In this document: piece by piece, positions 15,076 through 21,951 of the stretch
Numbering within the stretch: position 1 is the stretch's first letter
Layout: each line of letters opens with the position of its first letter
DNA from: Nitrososphaerota archaeon
Lineage (GTDB): Archaea; Thermoproteota; Nitrososphaeria; Conexivisphaerales; Conexivisphaeraceae
DNA length: 56,369 nucleotides
Assembly (NCBI GenBank): GCA_015522695.1
Contig: WALT01000015.1
Coordinates: 1-56,369 of the forward strand
Reading direction: 5' to 3'
Program-made: the position numbers and the translations under genes
The notes under the pieces: model-generated
Database searches by the model: none
Told to the model about the DNA's origin: nothing
Seen by the model: the letters and a program-made list of their open reading frames with translations, nothing else

Positions 15076-16107
15076 CTAATACATCCCCGCTGTCAGCTTC
15101 GACGTGTCGGCAGGGCTCGAGTCCAGATATGATATCCGCGGCTCCTTCTGTGGGACCATCTTACGTCTCGCAGGGTACCTGAGCAGGACGGGCCTCTTGG
15201 CAGGTCCGGGGACGGAGCCGCTCACCAGGACGTATTGACCCCTCACGACCCCGAAATGTGGGAAGCCGCCCTTCGGGGTCACAGGCCTCTCGTCCTCCCT
15301 GGCCATCAAGAGTATCCTCTTGTTATATTCGACGCGCTGGTGGAAGCCCATCTGTCCAGCCATGGGGACTGTGTACATGACGTTTGCCGGGTGCCATGGA
15401 CCGAGCGTACCGACAGCCCTGACGGTCTTCCTCGACTTGTGCTGCTTCCTCTTCACCCCGAACCTCTTGACGGGTCCTTGGATCCCCTTGCCCTTCGTTA
15501 TCGCGGCGACGTCCACGAACATCCCGGGCTTGAAAACGTCCTCTACTCCGACGCTGCCGCCCACGAGCCCGACCGCATATTCGAACCTCGCCCTGACGTC
15601 GGCGCCGCCGACCCCAACCTCCATGATGAATGGCCTCTTCTGCGGTAGGCCCACGTCCTTTGGTATGCTGTAGACGAGCGACGATATCCCGACAGCGTCG
15701 TCGAGGAGGGATTCGATGTCCCTCGCCTGGTCCTCAACCCCCGGCGGGCTCCTCGGCCTCCTCCCGAATATCCTCTCGTCCGAGTAGTTGTATAGATCCC
15801 CGATCACCACGCGGTAGCCATCACGCCATCCATAGACCCTGACCCCGAACACGTACGACGGCGGGGAGGAGAGCACCGTGGCCGGCTGGAGCAGCGGCTT
15901 GCCGTAGTTCGGTATGTTCTCCCTATCGTCCACCATTATCGCGTGGGTCATCCCAGCCTTGTACGTTATCGTGCCCAACAGGGCTGGTTTCCCCATCTTG
16001 GATGGGGTGGGCCAAACCCTGAACTGTGGCAGAAGGGTACCGGCCCTGGACCTCGGCCTATAGGCTAGCGAACCCCTCCTCGGTGCACTCTTCTTTCTGT
16101 GGCCGAT
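15076..16107 (-). CDS. rpl3: Large subunit ribosomal protein uL3 (L3P), apparent ATC start
   Basis: uL3 is a core assembly-initiating 50S protein whose loop reaches the peptidyl transferase centre. The conserved archaeal N-terminus reads GHRKKSAPRRGSLAYRPR and begins at 16104. The codon immediately before it is ATC (16105-16107), where ATG is expected. An in-frame TGA lies three codons further up, so no ATG, GTG or TTG can serve. The first ATG in frame is at 15996 and would delete 37 codons of highly conserved sequence. A strong GGAGGGTGAGG Shine-Dalgarno stands just before the ATC. With this start the protein has 343 residues, the normal archaeal length. The core motif GFHQRVEYNKRIL is intact. 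Either the gene initiates at AUC or a G-to-C change or sequence error is present. Confidence 0.85.
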   Translation of the reverse strand: MGHRKKSAPRRGSLAYRPRSRAGTLLPQFRVWPTPSKMGKPALLGTITYKAGMTHAIMVDDRENIPNYGKPLLQPATVLSSPPSYVFGVRVYGWRDGYRVVIGDLYNYSDERIFGRRPRSPPGVEDQARDIESLLDDAVGISSLVYSIPKDVGLPQKRPFIMEVGVGGADVRARFEYAVGLVGGSVGVEDVFKPGMFVDVAAITKGKGIQGPVKRFGVKRKQHKSRKTVRAVGTLGPWHPANVMYTVPMAGQMGFHQRVEYNKRILLMAREDERPVTPKGGFPHFGVVRGQYVLVSGSVPGPAKRPVLLRYPARRKMVPQKEPRISYLDSSPADTSKLTAGMY

Positions 16108-16150
16108 AGACCCTCACCCTCCGGCGAGGAGCCTCTCACCAAGTGCCTAG

Positions 16151-16163
16151 ATTAAAACTTTAT
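16151..16163 (-). promoter_or_regulatory. Probable promoter (TATA region) of the uL3 operon
   Basis: The minus strand reads ATAAAGTTTTAAT here, an AT-rich block in GC-rich surroundings, 44-56 nt before the uL3 start region. It would give a leader of about 20 nt containing the Shine-Dalgarno. Confidence 0.45.
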
Positions 16164-16355
16164 CGTCCCTCCTATCCATCACAAGTGAAGCCGGTACCGA
16201 TTATGTGAGCCGCCGATGTTGAGGGTTATCGTGGACACAGTATTCGTCCACCCCCCATCCGAAGGTCGCTGCCCCATCACGTCCCTGTGCGTCCATTTGT
16301 CGCCGGTGGTACATCAATGGTAGTTCGCCCTTCAGATACGTTCCACACAGTAGTC

Positions 16356-16371
16356 TGTCAGTTGACTGACA
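16356..16371. promoter_or_regulatory. Palindromic operator-like site, distal copy
   Basis: TGTCAGTTGACTGACA has 7-bp arms around TG. It is a near copy of the site at 16388-16405; centres are 33 bp apart, about three helical turns, with the TATA box between them. This arrangement suggests binding by a dimeric repressor on one face of the DNA. Confidence 0.6.
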
Positions 16372-16373
16372 AA

Positions 16374-16386
16374 TGTTTATATATAA
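16374..16386 (+). promoter_or_regulatory. TATA box for the ATPase gene
   Basis: TGTTTATATATAA lies 21-33 nt upstream of the ATG at 16407, which fits a leaderless transcript. It is flanked on both sides by the two palindromes. Confidence 0.65.
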
Positions 16387-16387
16387 T

Positions 16388-16405
16388 TTGTCAGTTAATT
16401 GACAA
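16388..16405. promoter_or_regulatory. Palindromic operator-like site, proximal copy
   Basis: TTGTCAGTTAATTGACAA is a near-perfect palindrome ending 1 nt before the ATG at 16407. A protein bound here would cover the transcription start. Its consensus with the distal site is TGTCAGTTRAYTGACA. Confidence 0.6.
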
Positions 16406-16406
16406 G

Positions 16407-17588
16407 ATGGAGGAATTAGCCTATCGCAACAACCCTTGGTGGGAATGGAGGAGTTGGAAAGACAGGGACCTGGATTTAAAGGTGTTTAAGGAGATGAGGG
16501 TTAAATGGAAGCCTGGCTGGCTTAGAGCTATATCGTTGAAGCCGTTCTCACTCAATTTCATATTCGGCCCGAGGCAGGTGGGCAAGACGACGGGCATAAA
16601 GCTCTTGATTGAAAGGTTGATGAAAGAGACAAAACCTAAGGCTGTATTTTACTTCAATTGCGATCTGATTTCAGATGCGAGGGAGCTCAAATCCGTTCTG
16701 GACTTCTACAGGGAATTTAGAGCTGGTGAGGGTATAAAGGGCTCATTTATATTCTTGGACGAGGTAACAGGCGTAGAGAATTGGTGGAAAATCGTAAAGG
16801 GATATATAGATATTGGCCTTTTTCAGGACGATGTGCTCACGGTCCTAGGCTCGGCATCCTTTAAATTGAAAAGGTTTTATGAGGCTTTCCCTGGCAGAAG
16901 GGGTTTAGGCAGAAAGATCGAAGTAATGCCGCTCGATTTCAAGGAATACGTAAAAGTTCATGGTATAAAGCCGAAGATGAGCGAATACGACAAGTTGTTG
17001 GCCTTTTTCGATAAGTACCTTCAAACAGGAGGATTTCCAAGGAGCATAAACGAGGATGAGCGATCCTTTGAAGACCTGATCATGAGCGTGGAAAGGGACG
17101 TCTCAAAGGCAGGCCGGAGCGTGAAGATCTTCAGGATGGTGTTGAGGTCGATTATAGAAAAGGCTCCGAGCGCCCTAAGTTATAATTCCATAGCCAGCGA
17201 AATAGGAATATCTCATAACACCGTCGCGGAGTACATGGGGTTGATGGAGGATATGTTCATCCTGGGTATGGCTTACTTAAAGGAAGGAGGTAAGGTCCTT
17301 TTCAGGAAGGAAAAGAAGTTCTTCCTAAGGGATCCTTTTATAACGAAAACGTTCGCGAACGTTTTCGGGCTTAGCGTGAGGAAGGGCTTTCTCTACGAAT
17401 GGGTCGTGCAAGAACATCTATTACGTAAATTCGGTGAGGTTCATTATTGGAGGAATGGATATGAGGTGGATTGTATAGCGGACGGGTTAAAGGTCGAAGT
17501 GAAGGCCGGAAAGCCCCATCGAAGATATCCCAAGGACGTCTTGGTTTTAAGCGAGCATGATATACCGAGATTTCTTCTGGATCTATAA
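16407..17588 (+). CDS. AAA-type ATPase with C-terminal DUF4143/PD-(D/E)XK-like domain
   Basis: The 393-residue protein is of the archaeal ATPase family often annotated ATP-binding protein DUF4143. It has a P-loop FGPRQVGKTT near residue 55, Walker B FIFLDEV, and a sensor-like LTVLGSASF. A helix-turn-helix follows (SYNSIASEIGISHNTVAEYMGLMEDM). The C-terminal domain resembles a nuclease fold (EVDCIADGLKVEVKAG, with D-x-n-E-x-K spacing). An ORF is open 40 codons further upstream, but the promoter geometry and family N-terminus favour ATG 16407. The gene is AT-rich and stands alone between the uL3 promoter and a tRNA gene, so it was probably acquired. The cellular role of the family is not established. 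Confidence 0.8.
   Translation: MEELAYRNNPWWEWRSWKDRDLDLKVFKEMRVKWKPGWLRAISLKPFSLNFIFGPRQVGKTTGIKLLIERLMKETKPKAVFYFNCDLISDARELKSVLDFYREFRAGEGIKGSFIFLDEVTGVENWWKIVKGYIDIGLFQDDVLTVLGSASFKLKRFYEAFPGRRGLGRKIEVMPLDFKEYVKVHGIKPKMSEYDKLLAFFDKYLQTGGFPRSINEDERSFEDLIMSVERDVSKAGRSVKIFRMVLRSIIEKAPSALSYNSIASEIGISHNTVAEYMGLMEDMFILGMAYLKEGGKVLFRKEKKFFLRDPFITKTFANVFGLSVRKGFLYEWVVQEHLLRKFGEVHYWRNGYEVDCIADGLKVEVKAGKPHRRYPKDVLVLSEHDIPRFLLDL
17344..17367. repeat. 24-bp perfect palindrome inside the ATPase gene
   Basis: The arms are CGAAAACGTTCG and CGAACGTTTTCG, fully self-complementary with no spacer. It lies in codons for TKTFANVF. Such a long perfect palindrome is unlikely by chance in coding DNA. Confidence 0.75.
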
Positions 17589-17589
17589 T

Positions 17590-17618
17590 AAAATAATTAT
17601 TTTTAAAATTTTTAATTC
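17590..17618 (+). terminator. T-rich termination region after the ATPase gene
   Basis: AAAATAATTATTTT (17590-17603, a palindrome) is followed by runs of A and T up to 17616. T-rich stretches directly after a stop codon are the usual archaeal termination signal. Confidence 0.5.
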
Positions 17619-17911
17619 GAGAGGTGAATGGGGAATAAACTCAACTACCCACCCTCCGAGCGTATCCCCCCTCACGGCAGCGGAGAGGATATCGATGGAC
17701 CTAGGTCAGGGAGCTTATGCGCTTGTATTCGCCGATGACCTGTTCAAATACGTCGAGGATGTCGTGGGGTTCGGAGCAGATACCGGCCCTTCCTGTAGCC
17801 GCCCTCATCGATCGTGAAGGCCATCCAGTGCGGCCAGGCTGGTCCCCTCGACGTCAAGTGGCCTGGAGATATCACAGTTTCGTTAGGCATGATCGTAGAA
17901 CCTTGAACAAG
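17619..17911. other. Intergenic stretch with no confident gene
   Basis: Composition returns to GC-rich host type. The only ORF of note is a 35-codon minus-strand frame at 17701-17808 (MRAATGRAGICSEPHDILDV, then a helical VFEQVIGEYKRISSLT). It looks protein-like and may be the remnant of a gene end, but it has no recognisable family. No promoter or RNA structure was seen apart from the adjacent tRNA. Confidence 0.4.
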
Positions 17912-18016
17912 TGGGCCCGGTGGGATTCGAACCCACGACCTTTCGGTTATCAGCCTCGCCGCCGAACGCCGATCGGCGTTCGGCTCGAACGCTCCGCCTA
18001 GCTGAGCTACGGGCCC
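17912..18016 (-). tRNA. tRNA-Ile (GAU) with a 31-nt intron in the anticodon stem
   Basis: The mature tRNA folds as GGGCCCG/CGGGCCC acceptor, GCTC/GAGC D stem, TTCGG/CCGAA anticodon stem and GTGGG/CCCAC T stem with loop TTCGAAT. The anticodon loop is CTGATAA, giving GAU. The mature length without CCA is 74 nt. An insertion at about 17955-17985 splits the 5' side of the anticodon stem between positions 30 and 31. This is a non-canonical archaeal intron site that needs the tRNA splicing endonuclease. Exon bases TTCG can pair with CGAG at the intron 3' end, as in a bulge-helix-bulge motif. Splice points are uncertain by 1-2 nt. CCA is not encoded. Confidence 0.9.
17961..17984. repeat. 24-bp perfect palindrome forming the tRNA intron core
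   Basis: Arms GCCGAACGCCGA and TCGGCGTTCGGC are fully complementary; as RNA this gives a 10-bp stem capped by GAUC. It fills 24 of the 31 intron nucleotides. Confidence 0.85.
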
Positions 18017-18069
18017 TCAATCTTGTGATCCACGGGATATTTGAGCTTAACCGTCCCCCTGGAAGACAA

Positions 18070-18080
18070 CGCTTATAATG
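18070..18080 (+). promoter_or_regulatory. TATA box for apt
   Basis: GCTTATAATGG lies about 25-35 nt before the TTG/GTG start of apt, consistent with a leaderless or very short-leader transcript. Confidence 0.5.
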
Positions 18081-18104
18081 GTTCCCGGCATCTAATGCGG
18101 GGAA

Positions 18105-18638
18105 TTGGTGGAGGTGGGCCCCGAAGTCCTCAGGAGCTACATAAGGGACATCCCGGATTACCCAGTGAAGGGCGTGATATTCAGGGACCTGACCCCCCTG
18201 TTCAAGGAGAAGGATGTTTTCAGGGAGGCGATAAGGGATCTGGCCGAAATGTTCTCCGGGGTACATGTGGACATCGTGGTCGGAATAGAGGCCAGGGGGT
18301 TCATAGTGGGGGCGCCTGTGGCCCTGGAGCTCGGGACTGGGTTCGTCCCCGTGAGGAAGCCTGGCAAACTCCCATGGAGGAAGCGCTCGGTTTCATATCA
18401 ACTGGAGTATGGGGCCGAGGCGCTCGAGGTACACGAGGACGCGATCTCGAACGGTCAGGATGTGTTGATCGTGGACGACCTTTTGGCGACCGGTGGGACG
18501 GCGAGGGCGACGATAGGGCTCGTCGAGCAGCTGGGCGGCGTCGTGAGGGGCGTGGGTTTCATAGTGGAGCTCGCATATCTACACGGTCGCGAGAAGCTCA
18601 AGGGATACAGGGTCGAGGCGCTCGTCAGGATAGATTAA
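18105..18638 (+). CDS. apt: Adenine phosphoribosyltransferase-like protein
   Basis: The 177-residue protein matches the Apt family: RDIPDYPVKGVIFRDLTPLF near the N-terminus, VVGIEARGFIVGAPVA in the middle, and the PRPP-binding loop VLIVDDLLATGGTA. Apt makes AMP from adenine and PRPP for purine salvage. TTG at 18105 and GTG at 18108 are both possible starts; no ATG is available. Some archaeal homologues prefer other purines, so the substrate is an inference. It diverges from the tRNA gene. Confidence 0.9.
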   Translation: MVEVGPEVLRSYIRDIPDYPVKGVIFRDLTPLFKEKDVFREAIRDLAEMFSGVHVDIVVGIEARGFIVGAPVALELGTGFVPVRKPGKLPWRKRSVSYQLEYGAEALEVHEDAISNGQDVLIVDDLLATGGTARATIGLVEQLGGVVRGVGFIVELAYLHGREKLKGYRVEALVRID

Positions 18639-18640
18639 CA

Positions 18641-18805
18641 TTAACGATGTTTACCCCAGGAGTACTTGCGCCACCTCGGATCCGGAAACCCGCAATAGGA
18701 ACATCTCTTCTTCTTGACGTTGAACGACCTGTGTCCACATCTCCTACACACTATGTGGACCTTGTGCCTACTATGCTTCCCGAAGGACGTCGTACCCTTG
18801 ACCAT
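18641..18805 (-). CDS. rpl37e: Large subunit ribosomal protein eL37 (L37e)
   Basis: This 54-codon gene starts [20 protein letters not shown] and has two CxxC pairs (CRRCG and CSYCG) that form a zinc ribbon. The end [11 protein letters not shown] is usual for eL37, an archaeal/eukaryotic 50S protein. It lies 7 nt after the Lsm gene; Lsm-eL37 is a conserved archaeal pair. It converges with apt, leaving 2 nt between stops. Confidence 0.95.
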   Translation of the reverse strand: MVKGTTSFGKHSRHKVHIVCRRCGHRSFNVKKKRCSYCGFPDPRWRKYSWGKHR

Positions 18806-18812
18806 GGCTTCC

Positions 18813-19049
18813 TTAACCCGTTGAAGGTGGAGATATCAATATCACGTTGTCCCCCCTGATGACTATCGTCCCGAGTCTGTTCGATGAACCATCGTCCTTG
18901 AGCTCCTCCGAGTTCTCGAGGAGCAGGTTCATGTGATGGTCGAACCCCTTGAGCGATCCCCTGATGGTCCTCCCTCCCTTCAGCTTTATGAGCACAGTCC
19001 TCCCTATGCTATCGTGGAGCACGTTGAGCGTCATATCACCGCTTGACAT
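18813..19049 (-). CDS. Sm-like (Lsm) archaeal RNA-binding protein
   Basis: The 78-residue protein has both Sm motifs: Sm1 as [29 protein letters not shown] and Sm2 as [16 protein letters not shown]. Archaeal Lsm proteins form heptameric rings that bind oligo-U RNA and act in RNA processing and turnover. The start may be 6 nt earlier (MIM). It is co-transcribed with eL37. Confidence 0.94.
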   Translation of the reverse strand: MSSGDMTLNVLHDSIGRTVLIKLKGGRTIRGSLKGFDHHMNLLLENSEELKDDGSSNRLGTIVIRGDNVILISPPSTG

Positions 19050-19141
19050 GATCACCAGCTCGGGAAGGGAAGGAGCTGGTTATATAGCTTTTACCTCGTT
19101 GTTATACGGGTTGAAGAGGGGATGGGCCCTCGATCCCGATT

Positions 19142-19831
19142 TCATACAGGGACCATCATGAGGATAGCGTCCACCACGAGGAGCGAGGCCTGTGCGGCCA
19201 GTGCCCTGGCGCTGTAGACGGCGATGGGCCTACATCCGTCGATCCTCAGGGTGACACCGTCCTCCATCATCCTCGACACCTCCTCTGATCTGAACAACAA
19301 CATGCCGAGCGTCCTCCACCTGCTGGCGCCCTTCAGCCCATGGACGAGGAGGGCCTCGGATGCCTCGAGGAGTCCAAGCCCCATCATCCTGTGGATGAGG
19401 AGCGGGGTGTAGGCAGCCGTGCATCTCCCAGTGATCTTGTAGGCCGCAGCCGAGGCCTCGGACGGGTTTACGGAATGTATCAGATAGAGGGCGACCAGCG
19501 AGATGGCCAAGCTCCTCAACGCTATCTCCGCGTAATGTGAAGGTGCGAGGCCGCCGACCTCGATGAGGTCGAGCACGAGCTGTGTCGTCCCCATCCAGAC
19601 CGCCGGTATCGACGCCAGGGCCAGGGAGTAGGCAGCGAGCCTCATCATCCCGGCGAACCCATATATCGCCAACTGGGCGACCAGGACCACGATCAATGCG
19701 ATGGGTTTGCCCAGAAGGAAGGCGATGGCGACCATGTGCAGGATCACGAGGAGGGCACTGCCCCTCCTGAACCATGTATAGCCGTATAGGAGCAGGCCCC
19801 TGAGGACGAACAGGACTATGCGCTCGAGCAT
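19142..19831 (-). CDS. ECF transporter T component (CbiQ/EcfT family)
   Basis: The 229-residue membrane protein starts MLERIVLFVLRGLLLYGYTW and has several hydrophobic segments before residue 130. A C-terminal coupling helix region contains ASEALLVHGLKGASRW, a variant of the A-R-G-type motif that contacts the ATPases. EcfT links the ATPase pair to the substrate-binding S component. An upstream start at 19882 would lie within the ATPase gene and is less likely. The gene follows the ATPase with a 1-nt gap, completing an S-A-T operon. Confidence 0.82.
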   Translation of the reverse strand: MLERIVLFVLRGLLLYGYTWFRRGSALLVILHMVAIAFLLGKPIALIVVLVAQLAIYGFAGMMRLAAYSLALASIPAVWMGTTQLVLDLIEVGGLAPSHYAEIALRSLAISLVALYLIHSVNPSEASAAAYKITGRCTAAYTPLLIHRMMGLGLLEASEALLVHGLKGASRWRTLGMLLFRSEEVSRMMEDGVTLRIDGCRPIAVYSARALAAQASLLVVDAILMMVPV

Positions 19832-19832
19832 C

Positions 19833-21077
19833 CTACTGCGCCACCACGGTCCCCGTGGCCACGAGCCCCAGTTCCTTTCCATGGCTCGCGACTATCATCG
19901 TCGATCCCCTATCGGCGAGGTCGACCAAGAGCCCCATTATCCTCCTGGAGTTCCAGGGATCTAAACCCACCGTGGGCTCGTCCACGAAGAGAAGCCCGGG
20001 GCTCCTGGAATATGCTGACGCTATCGCGAGCCTCCGCCTCTCCCCAGAGCTCAAGGCCCCTATCGGCCTGTCCATGGCATGTTCCAGACCTGCTAGGTCC
20101 GCTATGTGAGGGTCGCCGCCCAGCTCGTCGCCGACCGTCGGCTCGGAGAAGTAGAGGAGTGGATTCTCGGGCACGAGCTGGGGGCGGACGTGCAGGTTCA
20201 GCCTTCCCCTGCTCGGCCTATATAACCCTGAGAGGAGCTTCAACAACGTGCTCTTGCCCGAGCCGGAAGGTCCCCGGATCCAGATTATGTCCCCCCTGCG
20301 CGCCGTCGCGCTCATATCCCGGATGACGTACTCCCGTGAGTCGGGGTACCGGTACCAGAGGGAGTCGGCCTCGAGGACGGCGTCGCCGCCGGGTTTCGCC
20401 TTGATCTCCCCCTCCAGCTCTAGTGATGCCCTGTAAACAGGGGTCTCACGCGGATCCCGATAGAGATGTGACCTCCCTCCGTCCAGGTACAACACCGAAT
20501 CTACTGAACCCCATGATCTCACATCGTGGTCCACGACGGCCACCGCCACACCTTCATCTGCGATCCTCCTCAACAGATCTATGATGCCCTTCCTCGATTC
20601 ATCGTCCAGATACGACGTGACCTCGTCCACGAGCACTATCCTCCTGCCCTCGGCCAAGGCCACAGCCAACGCCAACCTCTGGGCCTCGCCGGCGCTGAGG
20701 CTCGTCGTGAGCTGATCGATCTTCGACGATAGGCCCACGCCATCCAATATGGCCCTGGCTTCGGCCTCGGCGATCCCCTTGACGAGCAGTTCAGTCAACA
20801 CATATGGGGTCGCCAGGGCGAACCAGGGTTCCTGTGGCACATAGGAGATCATGTTGTCGACGTCCTCGGGTATGATCTCACCTTCAACCCTCAACCCGTG
20901 GACGCTCGTCGCAAGGCCAGCTAGAGCCCTGAGCAACGTCGTCTTGCCGGCGCCCGAGGCTCCGGTCACGAGGAGGAGGCTCCCGGGCTCGAGTTTAACG
21001 TCGATGCATCTGAGTATCGGCTCCCCTCCAGGCGTCCATACGCTTAGACATCTAGCCTCCAGGCCTAGCCCTTTCAA
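19833..21077 (-). CDS. ECF transporter ATPase, two ABC domains fused
   Basis: The 414-residue protein contains two complete ABC cassettes. Domain 1 has GASGAGKTT, signature LSAGEAQRLALA, Walker B IVLVDE and an H-loop VDHD. Domain 2 has GPSGSGKST, signature LSSGERRRLAIA, Walker B LLFVDEPTVGLD and H-loop ASHG. Fused EcfA proteins are usually 500 residues or more, so this is compact, with domain 2 most shortened between Walker A and the signature. It overlaps the S component upstream by 26 nt. Confidence 0.9.
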   Translation of the reverse strand: MKGLGLEARCLSVWTPGGEPILRCIDVKLEPGSLLLVTGASGAGKTTLLRALAGLATSVHGLRVEGEIIPEDVDNMISYVPQEPWFALATPYVLTELLVKGIAEAEARAILDGVGLSSKIDQLTTSLSAGEAQRLALAVALAEGRRIVLVDEVTSYLDDESRKGIIDLLRRIADEGVAVAVVDHDVRSWGSVDSVLYLDGGRSHLYRDPRETPVYRASLELEGEIKAKPGGDAVLEADSLWYRYPDSREYVIRDMSATARRGDIIWIRGPSGSGKSTLLKLLSGLYRPSRGRLNLHVRPQLVPENPLLYFSEPTVGDELGGDPHIADLAGLEHAMDRPIGALSSGERRRLAIASAYSRSPGLLFVDEPTVGLDPWNSRRIMGLLVDLADRGSTMIVASHGKELGLVATGTVVAQ

Positions 21078-21816
21078 CGAACTGCACCACAGGATACGAA
21101 AGCAGTATCCCCGCCACGGCTTGGCCCACGTTCACAGGGATCTCGAAGAAGGCGCCGGCCGGAGCCCTGGAGAGTATCAAGGGGTTGCTGATGAAGTACT
21201 CGTAGAGGAAGTAGCCGGTCACCATCACGAGGCCTCCCAGGGCCATCGGAAGTAGATAGGGCTTGTGCCTCGACACGGCGATCGGCGTGATCCCCAGCGC
21301 AGCGACGAACACGGCGATGATTATCCAAACCTGTGATGGGAGGGTTACCCCGACGCTGGGCACGGAGATCGACAGGCCCAGCAGGGATGTGCTCGTCCAG
21401 GCGAGGGCCAGGCCGGCCCCGCCGGAGAACCCGGCCAGCCCAAGGCCAACCACGAGGGCGAGGGCCAGGCCCAGCACGAAGGCCGACGCATCCGCCCAGA
21501 ACAGGCGACCTCTCGTCCTCCGTAGACCACGGATCATATATGAGACGAGATATCCCTCCGTGAACTTTATCAAGAGGGTCGCCGGCGCGAAGTAAGCATA
21601 TCCCAGCACGACGTCCGCCAACGCAGGTCCCACGCCTCCGGCTATGCCGGCCACGATCGACGAGGACGCCACCACGGCCACGCTGTATATCGCCGCCTCC
21701 CCGAGGTTGAAGTAGCCCCCTGTGGCCGGTGTCTCCACGACCAATATCACGGTCGCCAGGAAGGTCACCACTATGTACGCTATCGACTCCAGAAGCGTTC
21801 TGATGTTGGACGCCAA
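21052..21816 (-). CDS. ECF transporter substrate-binding S component
   Basis: The membrane protein includes the S-component pattern GYFNLGEAAIYSVAVVASSSIVAG, then GPALADVVLGYAYFAPATLLIKFTEGYLV, as in ECF riboflavin/thiamine-type S proteins. About six hydrophobic segments are visible. The ligand is probably a vitamin but cannot be told from the sequence. The frame is open far upstream into a divergent gene. TTG at 21816 (then ASNIRTLLESIAYIVVTFL) gives the usual short N-terminus before helix 1. GTG at 21930 is the alternative. Confidence 0.82.
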   Translation of the reverse strand: MASNIRTLLESIAYIVVTFLATVILVVETPATGGYFNLGEAAIYSVAVVASSSIVAGIAGGVGPALADVVLGYAYFAPATLLIKFTEGYLVSYMIRGLRRTRGRLFWADASAFVLGLALALVVGLGLAGFSGGAGLALAWTSTSLLGLSISVPSVGVTLPSQVWIIIAVFVAALGITPIAVSRHKPYLLPMALGGLVMVTGYFLYEYFISNPLILSRAPAGAFFEIPVNVGQAVAGILLSYPVVQFVERARPGG

Positions 21817-21918
21817 TGCCCCAGTGACGGCAGGACGTGCGAGCCGTCTAATGAATGTTGCGGGATTTAGATCAGGTAGGTAGGTAGATAGGTCCAGATC
21901 GCTCGAAAGGGTAATCGA

Positions 21919-21928
21919 CTTAAATCCC
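21919..21928. promoter_or_regulatory. Shared AT-rich promoter element between the ECF operon and the PUA gene
   Basis: CTTAAATCCC lies about 25-30 nt upstream of the PUA gene start. Its complement GGGATTTAAG could act as the TATA box for the ECF operon in the other direction. Confidence 0.35.
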
Positions 21929-21951
21929 ACCTGTATATCGCTACCGTGTTC

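Noticed and set aside
17912-17936. tRNA-Ile 3' end as an attachment site for an integrated element carrying the ATPase
   Set aside because: No second copy of the tRNA 3' sequence was found on the other side of the ATPase, and no integrase is present.
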